Shown here piece after piece: positions 1 through 7,361 of a DNA stretch of 33,616 nt (positions within the stretch are counted from its first letter, which is position 1; every line of letters begins with the position of its first letter). Both the position numbers and the translations under genes were made by a program. The stretch spans positions 581 to 34,196 of the forward strand of contig JAACQG010000018.1 in the NCBI GenBank assembly GCA_009995045.1, given 5' to 3'. The notes beneath the pieces were generated by a model. It searched no databases, was not told the DNA's origin, and saw only the letters and a program-made list of their open reading frames with translations. Source of the stretch: Alphaproteobacteria bacterium. Its GTDB lineage: Bacteria; Pseudomonadota; Alphaproteobacteria; Micavibrionales; Micavibrionaceae.

Positions 1-793
1 TAAATACTGCGGCGGGTGGGGCGTTATGCCATAGAAAGCCCATCCCTGCGCCGATGACTGCGCCGCAGAAAATGGCGAGCTCGCCTGTACCGAGGACGTA
101 ATGCACCTGTAGGTATTCGGCGAATTTTATGTTTCCGACCAGATAGCTGATGATGCCGAAACAGGCGGCGGCGATCATGACAGGGACGATGGCGAGGCCA
201 TCAAGGCCATCGGTGAGATTGACCGCGTTGGATGCGCCGACAATGACGAGCACGCAAAACGGGACGATGGCGAAGCTTAAGGGGACGAGGAAATCTTTGA
301 CAAACGGAATGGAGAGGCCAGAGGTGAATGACCAGTCATTGAGGGTTGCGATCGCGCAGAACGCGGCGAGCGCGATTGCGGATTCAAGCAGCAGGCGGAT
401 TTTGCCCGACACCCCTTCATGGGAGCGTTTGGTGAGCTTTTTGTAATCGTCGGCAAAGCCAATAGCGCCAAAGCCAAGGAACACTCCAAGCACAGACCAG
501 ATATACATGTTGGACAAATCTGCCCATAACAAGGTGGAGATGCTGGCGGCGATGAGGATCATGAGGCCGCCCATTGTTGGGGTGCCGTGTTTATGGGCAT
601 GGTCGGGGCCGATTTCACGTAAAGGCTGGCCTGCGCCTTGTTTGCTTTTTAGCCATCTGATCACTTTCGGGCCGATGATAAAGCCAATGACGGCGGCGGT
701 CAGGATAGCGCCGCCTGTGCGGAAGGTGATGTAGCTGAAAAGGTTGAAGATGATATATTTTTCAGCGAGTGGCGTTAGCAAGTGGTAGAGCAT
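1..793 (-). CDS. mraY: MraY, phospho-MurNAc-pentapeptide transferase, 3' end cut by window
   Basis: MraY transfers phospho-MurNAc-pentapeptide from UDP to undecaprenyl phosphate on the inner face of the inner membrane, giving lipid I. About 264 residues are readable from the ATG at 793 and the frame runs off the left edge. Visible family motifs are GTPTMGGL near residue 70, the FADDYKK aspartate pair that binds the catalytic metal and substrate, and NLTDGLDGLA further on, set among repeated hydrophobic segments. The start lies one base after the stop of the preceding short ORF, so the two are probably translationally coupled. It is the last visible member of the dcw operon. Identity is certain; only the C-terminal part (about 100 residues in a typical member) is missing because of the window edge. 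Confidence 0.96.
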   Translation of the reverse strand, partial: MLYHLLTPLAEKYIIFNLFSYITFRTGGAILTAAVIGFIIGPKVIRWLKSKQGAGQPLREIGPDHAHKHGTPTMGGLMILIAASISTLLWADLSNMYIWSVLGVFLGFGAIGFADDYKKLTKRSHEGVSGKIRLLLESAIALAAFCAIATLNDWSFTSGLSIPFVKDFLVPLSFAIVPFCVLVIVGASNAVNLTDGLDGLAIVPVMIAAACFGIISYLVGNIKFAEYLQVHYVLGTGELAIFCGAVIGAGMGFLWHNAPPAAVF

Positions 794-794
794 T

Positions 795-1268
795 TTATAA
801 TTTTCCGGTGTTGATCATTTTCGCGGGCGAAACGGAGCGCATCATTCCTGCCAGTTTAAAACAAGCACGATTCGGCAGGTGACGGAAGATCACATAATCA
901 CCGGGGGCTACGATTTCGGGTATGACGGGGATAAGCTTTTGCTTGCCTGCTTGTTCTTTGAGGGCGAGTTGCGCGTTGTGAACAAGGCGTGGGCGACGCC
1001 CCGTGAAGACGCAATTGAGGTTTGCGATTCTGGGCGGGATTGCCATGCGGCTTTGGCTGATATCCTGTGCGATTTTGATCAAGGCGGGGTCTTCTTCGCG
1101 CATGCCGGGGAAGGCGTTTTCGAGGACGATGGTCTGGCTGTTACGCCCTGTATCGATGAGGCTTGCGACTTTTAGGACGGTGTATGGTGAGCGCGGGGCG
1201 CGGCTTACGCTAACCGTGGTTCCGCGCACTTTCAGCGATGACCATAGGGTACGATTGTTGATATTCAT
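795..1268 (-). CDS. Short protein in the murF slot; resembles only the MurF C-terminal domain
   Basis: This 157-residue ORF lies exactly where murF normally sits, between murE and mraY. A strong ribosome-binding site, AAGGAG, lies 6 bases before the ATG, and the stop abuts mraY, so it looks like a live gene. By eye it can be laid on MurF domain 3: SRAPRSPYTVLK falls where the YNANP-S-AL motif is expected, TIVLENAFPGM where VLGDMxELG is expected, and GDYVIFRHLPNRACFKLAGMM where GDxVLVKGSRxxxM is expected. The diagnostic residues of all three motifs are replaced. There is no P-loop (TGTNGKT), so it cannot be a working ligase alone. It may be a remnant, a domain split from a relocated MurF, or an unrelated protein. 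The homology is inference by eye; the location and RBS are seen directly. Confidence 0.6.
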   Translation of the reverse strand: MNINNRTLWSSLKVRGTTVSVSRAPRSPYTVLKVASLIDTGRNSQTIVLENAFPGMREEDPALIKIAQDISQSRMAIPPRIANLNCVFTGRRPRLVHNAQLALKEQAGKQKLIPVIPEIVAPGDYVIFRHLPNRACFKLAGMMRSVSPAKMINTGKL

Positions 1269-1294
1269 GATTTCTCCTTATTTCAATCAGATGC

Positions 1295-2695
1295 TTAGAG
1301 TTGTTTTATGGCGTTTAGGGCTACGGTAACGTCGTCGAATGGATCGGTGTGGTCGGCAAAGATTTGGCCTTGCTCGTGACCTTTTCCGGCGATGACGAGG
1401 GTGTCGCCCTGGGTTAGGGTTTTGATGGTTTGGTGGATGGCGTCTCGGCGGTTGCCTATTTCGGTGAGGGTGTTGGAGGCGCTTGGCGCGTGGGGAGCCG
1501 CATCCAGAATGGCGCGGCGGATGGAGGATGGATCTTCGGAGCGTGGGTTATCATCGGTGACGATCACCGCATCGGCGAGAGAGGATGCGATTTTGCCCAT
1601 TTCGGGGCGCTTGCCTTTGTCCCGATCACCGCCGCAGCCGAACAGGCAGATGAGGCGGTTTTTGGTGTGGGGGCGTAGGGCGGTGAGGACGTTTTTGAGG
1701 GCGTCGGGGGTGTGGGCGTAGTCAACGAAGATCGCCGCGCCCGATGGGTGGCCATTGACCAGTTCCAAGCGGCCGCGCGCGCCGGAGAGATTTTCGAGGG
1801 CGTGAATGGCTTTTTCGGTGTCGACTTTGTTTTGGGAAAGCACGAGGCCGAGGGCGCATAGGGCGTTGAGAATTTGAAACTCCCCGACCAGATTAATATT
1901 AAGTCGATACGTATCGTTTAATATTTTAAGCTCGCATAATTGTCCATGCGCGGTGGGGGTGAGGGATAGGATTTTGAGGTTCTGCCCTGCCCGCCCGTAT
2001 GTCCAAATATCGCCTGTGGCTTGGCGTTTTATTTGCTGGGTTATTGTTTTGGTTTCAGGGATGTCCGCGTTTAAGATTGCGGTTGCGCCGTCCTGCATGA
2101 CCTCGGTGAAGAGGCGCGATTTGGCGGTCAGGTATTCATCCATATCGGCATGATAATCGAGGTGGTCGCGCGATAGATTTGTGAATCCGGCGGCTTGTAT
2201 ATTTACCCCATCGAGGCGGTGTTGATGGAGGCCGTGGGAGGATGCCTCCATGGCGAGATGGGTGATGCCTTCGGCTTTTAGTTTTTGAAGGTTTTTATGA
2301 AGAGAGATAGGATCGGCCGTGGTCATGCCCCCCTGTAGCGTGCCGATAGATGCGGCGTTATAGCCGAGGCTGCGCCATATTTGTTCGACGAAATTGACGA
2401 TGGAGGTTTTACCGTTTGTGCCCGTCACGGCGACGATTGTGTCGGGTTGCCCGCTGTAGAATTTTGCGACCAGATGGGCGAAATCCTTACGCGGGTTTGC
2501 GCTGTTTATAAAGTCTGCGCCGCTAATTGGGGTTACGCTATCGTCGGTGAGGATTATCGCCGCACCCGCGTCGATTGCGGATTGGATGTAATCGCGGCCA
2601 TCGCTTTTTTCGCCCTTAAAGGCGGCGAAGAGGAAACCGTCGCGCACTTCGCGGCTGTCTTGGGTGAGGCCGTTGATGGAGGAGAGATCGATCAT
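1295..2695 (-). CDS. murE: MurE, UDP-MurNAc-L-Ala-D-Glu:meso-diaminopimelate ligase
   Basis: MurE adds the third stem-peptide residue to UDP-MurNAc-L-Ala-D-Glu in the cytoplasm, using ATP. The 466-residue product carries TGTNGKTS (91-98, ATP P-loop), MEASSHGL (149-156), the AKSRLF lysine K192 expected to be carbamylated, YAHTPDAL (326-333), and DNPRSEDP (382-389). DNPR is the signature for meso-diaminopimelate rather than lysine. The N-terminal domain is slightly shorter than in many homologues. Its ATG overlaps the ftsI stop in an ATGA junction, which indicates translational coupling. The next ORF begins 26 bases downstream of the stop with its own strong ribosome-binding site. Confidence 0.97.
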   Translation of the reverse strand: MIDLSSINGLTQDSREVRDGFLFAAFKGEKSDGRDYIQSAIDAGAAIILTDDSVTPISGADFINSANPRKDFAHLVAKFYSGQPDTIVAVTGTNGKTSIVNFVEQIWRSLGYNAASIGTLQGGMTTADPISLHKNLQKLKAEGITHLAMEASSHGLHQHRLDGVNIQAAGFTNLSRDHLDYHADMDEYLTAKSRLFTEVMQDGATAILNADIPETKTITQQIKRQATGDIWTYGRAGQNLKILSLTPTAHGQLCELKILNDTYRLNINLVGEFQILNALCALGLVLSQNKVDTEKAIHALENLSGARGRLELVNGHPSGAAIFVDYAHTPDALKNVLTALRPHTKNRLICLFGCGGDRDKGKRPEMGKIASSLADAVIVTDDNPRSEDPSSIRRAILDAAPHAPSASNTLTEIGNRRDAIHQTIKTLTQGDTLVIAGKGHEQGQIFADHTDPFDDVTVALNAIKQL

Positions 2696-4407
2696 CTTTT
2701 TTCCTCCAGCTTTATATACTGCTTTAGGTTGGAGGCGAGGTCATGGTCGGGGCCGAATTGCGGGGGGATGCCCTCGATTGCGGCGATGGAGGCGATCGTG
2801 CGGGCAACCGCTGGGGCGGCGACCCAGCCGCCTGTGGCATAGCCCCATGTGCGTTTGGTGCCGATGGGTTCATCGACCATGATATAGACGGCGTATTTGG
2901 GGGCATCCATCGGGAAGACACCAACGAAGGATGAGATTTTCTTTTTGTTGTCGTAGCGACCATTGACGATTTTCTCAGCCGTCCCCGTTTTACCGCCCAC
3001 ATTATAGCCCTTTACGGCGGCCTTTGAGCCTGTGCCTTCGCTGACCACGATGCGCAAGAGTTGGCGCATTTTGTGAGAGGTGCTTTCGCTGAGGACGCGG
3101 ATATCGGGGGTGTTGTCGGGTTCATCGCTTAAGACCAGATGAGGTTTAACCAATGTGCCGCCATTGACCACCGTTGAGACACCAGCGGCGACCTGTAGCG
3201 GGGTTGTTGTAACGCCGTGGCCGTATGATGCGGTGAGGGTCGAGATTTCGCGCCATGGATTTGGCACTTGTGGGCGGGCGACCTCTTTGACGCCGAACGC
3301 CATTGGATCGAGCAGACCGAGATCGGTGTAAAATTCCTGTAGTTTTACGCCGCCGATGCTTTGCGCCATCATCGCGGTTCCGATGTTTGACGAATGCATG
3401 AACACTTCGGGGATGGTCAGGACGCGCTTTTCGGCGTGGAAATCATTGATGGTGAAACCGCCGATGCGGATTGGCTCGCTCGCGTCGAAAGTCGTGCTCA
3501 TGGGCAGGTCGCGATTTTCGAAGAAGGCGGCGACGGAGAAGATTTTGAAAACCGAGCCTAGCTCATATGCGCCTTGGGTTAGGCGGCTGAAGCTTTGGTC
3601 TTCGGTTACGATGGAAAAATCATGCGGGTTGAAATCAGGCAGAGATACACCCGCGAGAATTTCACCCGTGTTTACATCCATGATCACGCCCGCCGCGCCG
3701 ATGGCCTTAAATTCCTTAACCGTTGCAGCAACTTCACGGCGCAACGCATGTTGTAGGCGCACATCGATGCTGAGGCGTAGCGGTTCGGTATGTTCGGAGA
3801 GATAGCCGTTGAAGCTACGCTCTATGCCGTATAGCCCTTGGTTATCTACGCTTGTGTAGCCGAGGAGATGGCCCGCCATTCCCTCTTGGGGGTAGAAGCG
3901 TTTGGTGCTTTCTTCGAAGGCGAGGCCGGGCTCGCCGATTTCAAGCACGCGTTTTTGTTCATCGGGGGTGATGTTGCGTTTCAGCCAGATGAAGCTTTTG
4001 CCGCTTTGAAGCTTTTGCAGGGTTTCGCCATAGGCCAGATCAGGGAAGATTTTCTTAAGGGCAGCGGCGGCAGCTTTTGGCTCGGCGATAAAACGGGCAT
4101 CAGCAAAAAGCGACGCGGTTTTGAGGGTGGTGGCCAGCATAACGCCGTTGCGATCAATGATATCGGCGCGCATCAGATTGCCCGGTTTGTTCGGTGATTG
4201 CGTGGTGCGGTCGGCGATGCGTAGATCGGGGTCGATTTTCTTTGCCTGTACCACCGTTAAATCAACGGCGCGCAGGGCGAGCAAAAGATACACCAAAATG
4301 AAAACCCCGCCCATGAGCGCAAGGCGGCCACGCGCCAGATCAAGCGCGGTGCTTTTTTCCCCCTTCAGGCGGGATGGGTTTTGGCGCAGGCGGCGGATAA
4401 AGATCAT
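2692..4407 (-). CDS. ftsI: FtsI (PBP3), septal peptidoglycan transpeptidase
   Basis: FtsI is the class B penicillin-binding protein that cross-links septal peptidoglycan in the divisome. The 571-residue product has a short basic cytoplasmic tail, one membrane segment (about 28-48), a pedestal domain, and the transpeptidase domain. The active-site motifs are intact: SVFK (285-288, nucleophile S285), SSN (339-341) and KTGTA (473-477). The gene overlaps ftsL upstream and murE downstream, both by ATGA junctions, as is usual in dcw clusters. Nothing appears broken or unusual. Confidence 0.96.
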   Translation of the reverse strand: MIFIRRLRQNPSRLKGEKSTALDLARGRLALMGGVFILVYLLLALRAVDLTVVQAKKIDPDLRIADRTTQSPNKPGNLMRADIIDRNGVMLATTLKTASLFADARFIAEPKAAAAALKKIFPDLAYGETLQKLQSGKSFIWLKRNITPDEQKRVLEIGEPGLAFEESTKRFYPQEGMAGHLLGYTSVDNQGLYGIERSFNGYLSEHTEPLRLSIDVRLQHALRREVAATVKEFKAIGAAGVIMDVNTGEILAGVSLPDFNPHDFSIVTEDQSFSRLTQGAYELGSVFKIFSVAAFFENRDLPMSTTFDASEPIRIGGFTINDFHAEKRVLTIPEVFMHSSNIGTAMMAQSIGGVKLQEFYTDLGLLDPMAFGVKEVARPQVPNPWREISTLTASYGHGVTTTPLQVAAGVSTVVNGGTLVKPHLVLSDEPDNTPDIRVLSESTSHKMRQLLRIVVSEGTGSKAAVKGYNVGGKTGTAEKIVNGRYDNKKKISSFVGVFPMDAPKYAVYIMVDEPIGTKRTWGYATGGWVAAPAVARTIASIAAIEGIPPQFGPDHDLASNLKQYIKLEEKR

Positions 4408-4763
4408 TGCGTATCCTCCGCTTCATAGGAGGCGGGCTGCGCTTGATCGTTATCAACCGGTTTTTCGGGGAGGGTTGCAGCCTCGTCAATAAGGGTGTCC
4501 GACATTGTATCGGGCGATGGCGGAACGAGGTCGAGGAATTTTGTCGCGAGGCGCTCAAGACGCTCGGGGCGATTGAGGTATTCCCACTCGGCGCGCAAAA
4601 CACGCATTGTGTCTTGCTCGCGTGCGATTTCCGCCTCTAGGCTCGCGAGGGTTTCTTCGGCTTCCTGCACACGTTGCGAGGTATGCAAGAGCGCCGTTCC
4701 CGCCAATGCGGCGCAGGCGAAAATGACGAAGGTGCGCAGGCGGATGCCTTTTAGTGCACTCAT
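4404..4763 (-). CDS. ftsL: FtsL-like divisome protein
   Basis: FtsL is a small bitopic protein that bridges FtsQB and FtsWI in the divisome. This 119-residue product shows the expected build: a short cytoplasmic N-terminus, one membrane helix (about 10-26), a heptad-like coiled coil rich in Glu, Leu and Arg (about 28-58), and the motif EWEYLNRPERLERLA typical of alphaproteobacterial FtsL. The C-terminal tail of about 40 residues is acidic and proline-containing with no known role. Position between rsmH and ftsI, with ATGA overlaps on both sides, supports the call more than sequence alone, since FtsL is poorly conserved. Confidence 0.88.
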   Translation of the reverse strand: MSALKGIRLRTFVIFACAALAGTALLHTSQRVQEAEETLASLEAEIAREQDTMRVLRAEWEYLNRPERLERLATKFLDLVPPSPDTMSDTLIDEAATLPEKPVDNDQAQPASYEAEDTQ

Positions 4764-5692
4764 GCGCGCCCTCCATTATCATCGCCGTTATAGCTTGCTA
4801 CGCGCAGGCGGGCGGAGCGGGAGCGGGCGTTTTCTTCGACTTCCGATTTTGATGGCTTGATGGCTTTGCGCGAGATCAGGGTGAAGGTTTCGGGCGGTAA
4901 TTCGGCTTGAGGTTGGTAGCGAGAGACACCCTCGCCGCCTGATTTTTTGCGGAAGAAACGTTTGACGAGACCGTCTTCGAGGGAATGGAAAGACACGACC
5001 GCCATGCGCCCCTCAGGCTTTAGGATGTTTTCGGCGGCGTTAAGCGCGCGCTCAAGCTCGCCCAGCTCATCATTAACAGCAATGCGGATGGCCTGAAAGG
5101 TTCTGGTGGCGGGGTCGATATCGCCGTGACGCGGCTTGGGCAGGCAGGAGCGGACGATATCAGCAAGCTGGAATGTGGTTTCGATGGGATGATCGCGGCG
5201 GGTTTCAGCAATCTTATGCGCAATGCGGCGGGATTTGCGCTCTTCGCCATATTTATAGATCAGGTCGGCGAGGTCTTTTTCTTCTGTGGTCGCGATAAGA
5301 TCCGCCGCGCTTTGGCCGTTTTGCGGGTCCATGCGCATATCGAGCGGCGCATCGAAGCGGAAGGAAAATCCGCGCTCGGCTTGGTCAAGCTGGAATGAGG
5401 ACACGCCAAGATCAAGGACGAAGCCGTCAATTTTTTTAATGTCGGCATCGGCGAGCAATTGCTCAACATCACCGAAGCAACCGCGCAGGAAGATTAAGCG
5501 ATCTTCGCCGAGGGCGTCTGCGCGCAATTTGGCATCAGGGTCGCGGTCAATGGCGACGACGGTGCAATCTGCGGCGTCCAAAATAGCCTTTGCGTACCCC
5601 CCTGCCCCGAAGGTGCCATCAACATAAACGCCGTCATCCACAGGGGATAGAGCGTCTAAAATCTCCGGCAACATGACAGGGTAATGACTCAC
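4760..5692 (-). CDS. rsmH: RsmH (MraW), 16S rRNA m4C1402 methyltransferase
   Basis: RsmH N4-methylates C1402 of 16S rRNA in the decoding centre, using S-adenosylmethionine. The 310-residue product begins MSHYPVMLPEIL and has the SAM-binding DGTFGAGG (25-32), DLGVSSFQLD (94 onward), an FSFR-DAPLDMRMD segment, and SFHSLEDGLVKRFF near residue 235, all hallmarks of the family. It is the first gene of the dcw operon here. In most bacteria mraZ lies directly upstream; here the upstream region is non-coding and repetitive. The stop overlaps ftsL by ATGA. Confidence 0.96.
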   Translation of the reverse strand: MSHYPVMLPEILDALSPVDDGVYVDGTFGAGGYAKAILDAADCTVVAIDRDPDAKLRADALGEDRLIFLRGCFGDVEQLLADADIKKIDGFVLDLGVSSFQLDQAERGFSFRFDAPLDMRMDPQNGQSAADLIATTEEKDLADLIYKYGEERKSRRIAHKIAETRRDHPIETTFQLADIVRSCLPKPRHGDIDPATRTFQAIRIAVNDELGELERALNAAENILKPEGRMAVVSFHSLEDGLVKRFFRKKSGGEGVSRYQPQAELPPETFTLISRKAIKPSKSEVEENARSRSARLRVASYNGDDNGGRA

Positions 5693-5726
5693 GATAATGA
5701 AACCTCACAAGATATGCGATACGAAT

Positions 5727-5750
5727 CGAATCGTAAGTGTTTACGATTCG
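5727..5750. promoter_or_regulatory. 24-bp perfect inverted repeat upstream of rsmH
   Basis: Two perfect 10-bp arms, CGAATCGTAA and TTACGATTCG, flank a 4-base centre. The element lies about 35 bases upstream of the rsmH start codon. It could be an operator for a dimeric regulator, or an mRNA hairpin in the dcw leader. There is no T-run after it in the minus direction, so a terminator is unlikely. The function is inferred only from position and symmetry. Confidence 0.5.
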
Positions 5751-5860
5751 GATGGACTCTGAATAAGGCTAAAGAACAAGCCTTGACTCTATTAGAGGTA
5801 TCACTTGGCTTAGCGATTCGTCAAATTTTCCGCCGAGTCGCATACAAGTTGTGCACATAT

Positions 5861-6074
5861 AATTTTTTGTGGGGGAATCATTGCCAGAATCAAAAGCCGT
5901 CTCTTGGGGCTATATTTCTGCCACAAACAAACCTTCGGTTTGCTTCGTATTTAATTTTTTGTGGGGGAATCATTGCCAGAATCAAAAGCCGTCTCTTGGG
6001 GCTATATTTACACCACGAACAAACCTTCGGTTTGCTTCGTATTTAATTTTTTGTGGGGGAATCATTACCAGAAT
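5861..6074. repeat. 92-bp direct tandem repeat, 2.3 copies
   Basis: The unit starts AATTTTTTGTGGGGGAATCA and begins at 5861, 5953 and 6045, an exact 92-base period. The third copy ends after about 30 bases, and the first two differ at only a few positions. Each full unit ends with a hairpin, CAAACC-TTC-GGTTTG, flanked by GAA and CTTCG. A similar hairpin is found at 14595-14660. The repeat sits between rnpB and rsmH where mraZ and its promoter would normally be. Recent tandem duplication is the simplest explanation. Confidence 0.9.
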
Positions 6075-6092
6075 TAATTTTACCTTCAAACC

Positions 6093-6125
6093 ATAGAAAA
6101 GCCGCCTGAATCTCTCCAGGCGGCT
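6093..6125 (-). terminator. Intrinsic terminator of rnpB
   Basis: On the minus strand, a 9-bp perfect stem (AGCCGCCTG pairing with CAGGCGGCT, plus-strand arms 6100-6108 and 6117-6125) with an 8-base loop is followed by TTTTCTAT. It lies directly after the 3' end of RNase P RNA and would separate rnpB transcription from the dcw operon downstream. Confidence 0.85.
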
Positions 6126-6136
6126 GATCATAATTA

Positions 6137-6504
6137 AGCTTAGAAAATCTATAAGCCGGGTTTTGTCCAGTCTTTGCCGAAGCGCCGACATGGATGACCA
6201 TTCATCTGCGCGGATTGTTGCCAATACGCTCTAGCGACCTACCCGAACCACCACGCGAAAAGGCATGATGTGTGGTTCCTATTTGGTCTTGCTTCCGGTG
6301 GGGTTTACCTTGCCGCTCATGTTACCATCAACGCGGTGCGCTCTTACCGCACCCTTTCAGCTTTTCCTCCCGAAGGAGGTAGTCTTCTCTCTGTTGCACT
6401 TTCCGTCAGGTCGCCCTGCCCAGCCGTTAACTGGCACCGTCTTTTCGTGAAGCCCGGACTTTCCTCTCAGCCGAAACCAAGCGGTCATCCAATCTTCTAA
6501 ACTG
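6137..6504 (-). ncRNA. rnpB: RNase P RNA (bacterial type A)
   Basis: The catalytic RNA of RNase P matures tRNA 5' ends. Read on the minus strand, the sequence has the universal 5' core GAGGAAAGTCCGGGCTTC (about 6451-6468), an AGTGCAACAGAGA segment, a GGTAAACCCC region, and the 3' core ACAAAACCCGGCTTAT (6151-6166) that pairs with substrate CCA and closes P4. The proposed ends come from an 11-12 bp P1 helix: AGTTTAGAAGAT at 6503-6492 with ATTTTCTAAGCT at 6148-6137. The length of about 368 nt fits the class. It is followed by a strong terminator and preceded by a plausible promoter. The exact ends are inferred from P1. Confidence 0.95.
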
Positions 6505-6510
6505 GTCGGG

Positions 6511-6539
6511 ACTATGATGTTTTAATGCTTAAAAATCAA
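6511..6539 (-). promoter_or_regulatory. Candidate sigma70-type promoter for rnpB
   Basis: On the minus strand, TTGATT (6539-6534), a 17-base spacer and CATAGT (6516-6511) would start transcription near 6504, which matches the P1-derived 5' end of rnpB. The -35 box overlaps the stop codon of the amidase gene. The call is pattern-based. Confidence 0.5.
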
Positions 6540-7291
6540 GAAATTTCATGGCTTTGGCGGATGAGGCTTAGGAGTTTTGCGGCGGTGGCGATGTCTGGCT
6601 CGTCTGGTTTGTCGGCGGCGGTGGTAAATTTTTCAGGGTAATAATGGCGGTGGAAGGCGCGGACAGTTTCCCCCAAAGGCAGGGAAGCAGCGTAGCCGAA
6701 CCCATTGAGCAATTCATGCAGCGCGTCAGGGTCGAGGATTAAATCTTCGCCGGCTTGATAATCCATCTCGGTTGGGGCGGGCCATAAGCCGATCGCGTCG
6801 CGGGCGAGTTTTTCCCACGGAAAGAGATGGCCGGGGTCGATTTTGCGGGTGATGGCGATGTCAGAATGCCCAAGCACGCGGGCGGGAGATATATCAAATT
6901 CAGCCATGAGATCCTTGCACAACCCAGCCAAAGCGGTGATTTGCTTTTCGGGAAATGCGCGATAGCCCAATTCATGTCCTGGGTTGACGATTTCAATGCC
7001 AATGCTGGCGGAATTCATATCGCTCACGCCTTTCCATTGCGATTTTCCCGCGTGCCAAGCGCGCTTGTTATTATTAACAAGGTGATGAATTTTTCCGCTT
7101 TCTTCGATCACATAATGCGCGCTGACTTCGGCTTTTGGGTCGCATAGGCGGGCAATCGCGTCTTTGGCAGTTTTCATGCCCGTGTAATGGAGAATTAACG
7201 CATCGGGTGTATCATAGTTGATGCGGTCATTATAATTGGGTGATCTGTGTTTTTTGGATATTTTTCGATTAAACATAGGAAAATGTAACAT
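6536..7291 (-). CDS. AmiD/AmpD-type N-acetylmuramoyl-L-alanine amidase
   Basis: This zinc amidase (Amidase_2 fold) cleaves the bond between MurNAc or anhydroMurNAc and the stem peptide. With the start at 7291 (AAGGGG ribosome-binding site 5-6 bases upstream, chosen over an upstream ATG at 7375 with no site) it has 251 residues. Zinc ligands H35 (LILHYTG), H142 (VLGHSDI) and D152 (KIDPG) and the catalytic E100 (SIGIE) are present. After residue 185 a helical region, ELLNGFGY and then VRAFHRHYYPE, resembles the C-terminal peptidoglycan-binding part of AmiD. No signal peptide is clear from this start, so the compartment is uncertain. Its product would act in recycling or turnover, complementary to the dcw genes next door. 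Confidence 0.88.
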   Translation of the reverse strand: MLHFPMFNRKISKKHRSPNYNDRINYDTPDALILHYTGMKTAKDAIARLCDPKAEVSAHYVIEESGKIHHLVNNNKRAWHAGKSQWKGVSDMNSASIGIEIVNPGHELGYRAFPEKQITALAGLCKDLMAEFDISPARVLGHSDIAITRKIDPGHLFPWEKLARDAIGLWPAPTEMDYQAGEDLILDPDALHELLNGFGYAASLPLGETVRAFHRHYYPEKFTTAADKPDEPDIATAAKLLSLIRQSHEIS

Positions 7292-7361
7292 TTTCACCCC
7301 TTCAGCCGAACTTTTATTTAACTGACACGTTGGAAATATACCAACAAATGATAGAGGTTTT

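Larger units (their letters stand above)
5693..6094. other. Non-coding leader region of the dcw operon
   Basis: About 400 bases between rsmH and the rnpB terminator hold no convincing gene on either strand. They contain a 24-bp palindrome near rsmH and a 92-bp tandem repeat, both listed separately. A possible minus-strand promoter begins TTGACG near 5820 but lacks a good -10 match. Plus-strand reading frames cross the repeat but change frame from copy to copy (92 is not a multiple of 3). No mraZ or mraZ remnant was recognised. Confidence 0.7.

Noticed and set aside
5861-6060. GTGGGGG motifs as MraZ boxes
   Set aside because: MraZ boxes are spaced about 10 bases apart in clusters; here the G-rich motif occurs once per 92 bases, and mraZ is absent.
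5861-6074. CRISPR array
   Set aside because: The repeats are directly adjacent with no unique spacers of constant length. The same applies to 22713-22938.
5684-6096. Plus-strand reading frames across the 92-bp repeat
   Set aside because: The unit length is not a multiple of three, no ribosome-binding site precedes them, and they overlap the rsmH leader; they arise by chance from the repeat.
6265-6500. Two plus-strand frames opposite RNase P RNA
   Set aside because: The region matches conserved rnpB structure on the minus strand; the frames are incidental.
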